Source: Lasiosphaeris hirsuta | Taxonomy: Eukaryota; Ascomycota; Sordariomycetes; Sordariales; Lasiosphaeriaceae | Direction: 5' to 3' | Length of the DNA: 64,000 nt | NCBI GenBank assembly: GCA_030549175.1 | Contig: JAUKUA010000006.1 | Coordinates: forward strand, 1,240,001-1,304,000 | Shown here: positions 59,420 to 64,000 of the stretch, piece by piece | Numbering within the stretch: the first letter of the stretch is position 1 | Layout of the letters: each line of letters begins with the position of its first letter | Made by a program: the position numbers and the translations under genes | Notes under the pieces: model-generated | Seen by the model: the letters and a program-made list of their open reading frames with translations, nothing else | The model's database searches: none | What the model was told of the DNA's origin: nothing

Positions 59420-62400
59420 ATTTACGCGTTGCGCTGTTCAACCTACTGGATGGGAATCGAATGAGGTTCAGTTGTTGATGGGGTGACGGCAAAAAAGAAA
59501 AAGAAGGTGGGTCTAAGGCTGCGAGACTGCAACAAACACAGTTCAAACCATGACCCAGTCCCTCTCGCCGGTTTTATGAGTTGCTAGTGGGCAGTAATGA
59601 ATAGCGGGTCTCTTTTCCCTTTCATCACATGGTCCAGCTGCGTCGAACAAATATGATGCTAGCTTCGTTCGTGGTTCGCCGGTCACAATTTTCTGCAAAG
59701 GTGTAGCTTGGTGTATGTCAATGTTCCAGCTGCCTGGCGTCGAGGACAAAAGGTTATGAACCGGGAGTCATTCTCTAGCTTCAGGCCTGCCCAGCATCGG
59801 AGCTATGAACATGCCGACCAAGTCAGCTGCTCGACCGCCAACTCGACTCACAATTCCACGATCCAGAATCCAGCCTACAGCTCCACTGGATACAAAAGCG
59901 GACGGTGCGCCTGCCTCGCATCATGCTCGTGGGACTGTAACAAGGGAAGTAGCATGCGAGAGGATACGCAAGGGGCCATTGTTCTTATCAACCAATATAT
60001 TTTGGTCTCGCCATATGCGGATATCTCATTGAGGCGTTAGGAGTGTGATTTCAGGGTTAGAGTAAACAAACAGGCTGCGGCGAGGCGAGGTTCAAACTCA
60101 ATACGGGATATGTGACTGAGTTCATAAAAAGGCACAACATAGAAGTGTTCTACCTTCTAACTGACAGGAAGTCTCAAAGCCCGCCCTACCTAAATGAACA
60201 AAGAAAAGTAAGTGTGCCCTAACCAGGGGCCAACATCTTATTCACGGCACTATGCTTTGTTTGATTGGAAGAATCATACCTAGAGTTTAGGGAATAGAAG
60301 CGAGAGCTGCTCTGCTCGACTTTTTGGTTCAGAATTCAGGCTGTTTTGGCAGTCAAGACTTTAGCCAGAAACAATCTGTGGTTTTGGTAGATTTCCGGGT
60401 TTCTAGCGCCCTGTTTTACACCCTGTCTTACACCCTGTCGGCTCTGCCCGTCGTGCCCGTGACTCCAAGTCCCAGGTTTTAGCTCCCGCGTTGATCAAGT
60501 GGAGAGCAGCTCGCTTCACAGTTCCTGGTCGACGGGCCCGTTTGGTTTCTTTGGATTGCAAGATATGTCATCACCTGGATTTGATCTGCCTTCTTTTACC
60601 CAAGAAGGCCAGTGTTTCTCTGATGATTGAGTTGAGCGTGCAGCGCTTTGTTCCTCAACTCCCATCGGCAGCAAATCGCCCGCGATCTGATTCGCTCCAG
60701 CCACGGTGCGTCCCCAAGCCAGCGCAGAGAAATTCATAGAAGGACCGTACTGAGGTGCGCGGTGGTCAGATTGCACAGTTTCAGGACCACAATGAGCATC
60801 CATGTGTGTGTGATTTGGGGTTCTTTTGCTTTTTTCTCCCCTTTTGCGCGCTATTCACGGAAACTGGCTTTCCGGATGACCCATAAGCCTCTGCAGCATA
60901 CTCTCACCCAAGCAGCGAGTGAAATCAGGAGAAGGAGGACAGGTTGCAAGACTGGTATGACTTCTGTCAGACGGTGTGTGAATGCGGTCAATGGATGTTG
61001 TTTCGACGTCGTCAGTCGTCAACGGTTCGTGGCGCCTTCTGAGACAAGGGGCCCTTGAGGAGCTAAAGCAGCCAAGAGCAGCCAAGAGCTGCAACCCAGC
61101 TGCCGGCTTATGGGGTCTGTGCAACATCACCTGTCCGGAAGACACCTTTCAACACAATCCGGGCATGTCGCCAAACACAATAACCAAATATTCCCCAAAA
61201 GACGAGGTCCTTTCGAATATCCCCAAAAGATGAGGTCCCCTCAAGTACAGCCCAGAATCTCCGGAAAACCGGCACTCATCAGATGCTGGGTGGCTGGTAA
61301 CGCGGCACGGCCGCAAAAGAAAATACAGCGTCTGGTACCAATTACAAGCGGGGGCAAGAGATGCGCGCGGCAGCGCGGCAACGTCATGCATTACATGCAA
61401 GCAGTGACATTTGGTCAGTGCCCCATCGCAGAGTTGAGACACTCCAGGTTACCACGCGCTGCAGAGCACCCGTCCTTCTCCCACTCGTTCGGCACCCATC
61501 GGAACTTCTTGGCCACCCTCTATTCCCAGGTTCTCGAACGAGATAACCGGGTGTGGTTCCAAATCCCTATCTGTATTTTGAGCTTCGCTTCCGGCACGGC
61601 ATAACATCTACGGCTCACGGCTCTCGGCTCCCGGTTTGTCCACTCAACTGGCTCATCCCCGCAGAGGGGGCTGGACATGTTTGTTGCCGCTGTGCGGTCC
61701 TCAAAATGCATGATCAATACCCCTCTCCCAGACCATGGGTCAGTGAGCGCATCGTTGCCCGCCACTCACCGAGGGCCACGATGAGCAGCCGTCAATCCGG
61801 GGTTTGCACGGCCATCCGGATACCCGCCTCTCAAGTCAACAGGATATGCTGACACTTACCAAAGAGCGATCATGATTGATGTTCCCATGGGGACCTTCAG
61901 TTACGACGCTGAGATAATTCTACTGCCACCCTACTGCTCACACCTCACCTTCAAGTGATACATACGCACATGACTCATTTCCCAATGCTCAAGAACCCGT
62001 CTGATCAGACCGGAGATCAGGTTTAAGATCATCCCCTAAGCCGATTCCAACTAGCCCTCGATCCCACCTCTGAGCTCGACAGAGCTTCCTTCTTACTTCT
62101 GACCGAGACCCTTCCATTGCTCAGTCCTCTCATTTCTGTGTTAGCCTGATGAATCATCCAAGGGATGCCATGCTAAAAGTTGATAGCAGAGATCCTTCGG
62201 CAACTCTTTGAACCTCTTTGCGGGAGTTTGGATGCTTGATCATGCAGACTCTGACTGAGTAATGTGGGCAATGATACCCTGTTTCCCGTTTCCCGTTTCC
62301 CTTTGAAGTACGAAGGCCCTGGGTACCGTCAGCATCCGCTCCTGCATCCACATCCCTTGACACGTTGTTCAATGCCACGGGCCGCTTTATGGCTCCATCC

Positions 62401-62731
62401 CCTCGACCGCCCGCCTTGCTCTTTGGATGGATGGTGTCGATCATCCGCAGGAGGTTATGTTTGTTGGGCAGCTATAGCGATGTCAGTATCCCTGATCGGC
62501 TGCAATGTTGTGGCTGGGCCCCTTCCTCGTGAATGAACGGCAGTCTTGGCCCGAGAAGCATGAAGTCGCCAGCCTCCCCAACTGCGACATGTTTATATAC
62601 CCTACCCACTGCCAGTCACGGCCCCAAAGGTTGTCCTGGTCCGGCTGTTCTTCTATCCAAGGGATACTACCTACTCCACTCATACCTTGTAGGATTTCCT
62701 TCATGCCCTTTCGTGAAGGTCCGCCTTAGAA
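59420..62731. other. 3.3-kb gene-poor region upstream of the laccase gene
   Basis: Only short ORFs without conserved features. Minor repeats: ACACCCTGTC twice near 60418-60438, and CCCCAAAAGAYGAGGTCC twice at about 61192-61238. The last 400 bp are pyrimidine-rich laccase promoter, with GTTTATATACC near 62591. Normal GC content; no transposon relic recognised. Confidence 0.5.
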
Positions 62732-64000
62732 ATGCGTTTCTTTACACTTGCCGCTGGCTTGGCACAAGCTACCCTCTTAAGCCTCGTCGCCGCATCTCCA
62801 TCTCCCAAAGCAATACACCAGATCTCACCAAGGGCAGAGTCATGTAACTCGGCAGGCAACCGGGCCTGTTGGACAAAAGGATTTGACATCAACACGGACT
62901 GGGAGGCCAGCACACCCTCGACGGGGGTTACTCGTACTGTGAGTTCTAATACGCTGGCTATTACCAAGTATGGCTTCTGACGTTCTTAGTATACATTGAC
63001 CATCACGGAAGTGGATAACTACGTCGGCGGTGATGGCCAAATTAAGGAGAAGGCAATGCTAGTCAACAGTAGGCACATCCATATCTATCCCACACCATGG
63101 TCCAAAGATGTTCCCGGCTAATCATGCTACCAGACCAGTTTCCTGGTAAGCAGGGCAGTCTCCAACATATTGTGAGAGAGTATCGTTATTGACAATTCCA
63201 TTCTTCGCTCTACAGGTCCAGTCATCACTGCAGGCAAGTTGTCCCACGCTTCATTTAAGGGGGCGATACCACTAACACAGTTGTGTAGACTGGGGTGACC
63301 GAGTTAACGTCACCGTCATCAACAACCTCCGAGCTAACGGGTGAGTTCCCGGTTCATAAAGCATTTGAGGATGGAGATAATTCTAACAGCTCCAGAACTT
63401 CCATCCATTTCCACGGTATTAGACAGCTAAATAACAACGTCAACGATGGTGTCAGCGGTGTCACTGAGTGTCCCATCCCACCGGGTGGTCGCAAGACGTA
63501 TACGTTTCTGGCCACACAATACGGCAGCTCATGGTATCATTCCCACTACTCATCACAGTATGCCAACGGTGTGACGGGCTCTCTTGTGATTAACGGCCCG
63601 GCGTCTCTCCCCTTCGACATTGACCTTGGCGCATTTCCCATCTCGGACTGGTACTATGGCGCAGCAGACAACATCTACGCCCGCGTCAATGACCCAACGA
63701 ACCCGTTCATCCCGGGCTCGCCTGGCTCACCGCCTCCCAGTGACAATATCTTCTTCAACGGAACCAACGTCAACCCAAACGGCCCCGGCGGGTCGTACGC
63801 CAAGGTTGTCTTGACCCCTGGCAAGCGCCACCTCCTGCGCCTTATCAACCCGAGCGTGGACAACACTTTCACCGTATCCATTGTCGGCCACTCTATGACT
63901 GTCGTTGCTAACGACTTTGTCCCCGTCAACGCCTACACCACACGCTCCCTCTACCTGGGCGTCGGGGAGCGCTACGACGTGACCATCGACGCGAGCCAGC
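62732..64000 (+). CDS. Laccase (multicopper oxidase), 5' part, runs off the window
   Basis: Exons 62732-62938, 62990-63068, 63134-63145 (12 nt), 63216-63233 (18 nt), 63289-63340 and 63390 to beyond 64000. The signal peptide (MRFFTLAAGLAQATLLSLVAA) is followed by a propeptide and the ascomycete laccase start CNSAGNRACWTKGFDINTDWE. Copper-binding motifs HFHG and WYHSHYSSQY of cupredoxin 1 are in the last exon, then GPASLPFD and DWYYGAA; cupredoxin 2 begins before the edge. The very small exons are forced by the conserved QFPGPVITADWGD block, and intron 4 uses a GC donor (GCAG|GCAAGT). It oxidises phenols with O2 outside the cell. The C-terminal copper sites are beyond the window. Confidence 0.88.

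Overview
The window is eukaryotic, from a filamentous ascomycete, most likely a Sordariomycete near Chaetomiaceae/Podospora/Neurospora. Three things point there: short (50-90 bp) GT-AG introns with CTNAC-type branch sites, Neurospora-like gene content (Sip5, CCHL, GH71, PL4, laccase), and a left third that carries the signature of repeat-induced point mutation (RIP). It has two compartments.

1-23.1 kb is an AT-rich block of nested Ty3/gypsy chromovirus relics. Element B (minus, from 6818 to beyond base 1) has an LTR, gag, RT and RNase H. It is split by a solo LTR (1489-2857) with target-site duplication TCGGG. Element C (minus, about 9.43-11.82 kb) keeps RNase H, integrase, GPF/Y and a chromodomain. 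Element A (plus, 11820-21332) keeps a 5'-truncated LTR, gag with a zinc knuckle, RT, RNase H, integrase, chromodomain, polypurine tract and 3' LTR. It is split by a minus-strand solo LTR (14072-15300, TSD AATAA). 21.3-23.1 kb is a patchwork of more LTR pieces, including a 232-bp palindrome-rich TG..CA element with its own 5-bp TSD. Nearly all pol reading frames are still aligned but full of TAA/TAG. A 537-codon frame at 7298-8908 (minus), also RIP-punctured, matches no family I recognise.

23.2-64 kb is normal-GC and gene-rich. In order: sip5 (+); an ARA2-type D-arabinose dehydrogenase (-); a secreted single-domain AA8 cytochrome (+); a secreted type-B carboxylesterase (+); a secreted FAD-linked (BBE-type) oxidase (+); an MFS drug-type transporter (-); an MFS sugar transporter (+); a PL4 rhamnogalacturonan lyase with two frame breaks (-); ribosomal protein eS28 (-); a GH71 alpha-1,3-glucanase without signal peptide (+); an ABC1/ADCK2-like mitochondrial kinase (+); cytochrome c heme lyase (+); a nucleolar RRM/Lys-rich protein (+); a two-TM protein of unknown function (-); and the 5' part of a laccase (+, runs off the end).

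The 31-45 kb stretch reads as an extracellular redox/plant-polymer-degradation neighbourhood (AA8, esterase, FAD oxidase, two transporters, pectin lyase). The 46-59 kb stretch is housekeeping. Exon boundaries were placed by hand from splice signals, reading-frame continuity and family motifs; none was checked against transcripts.
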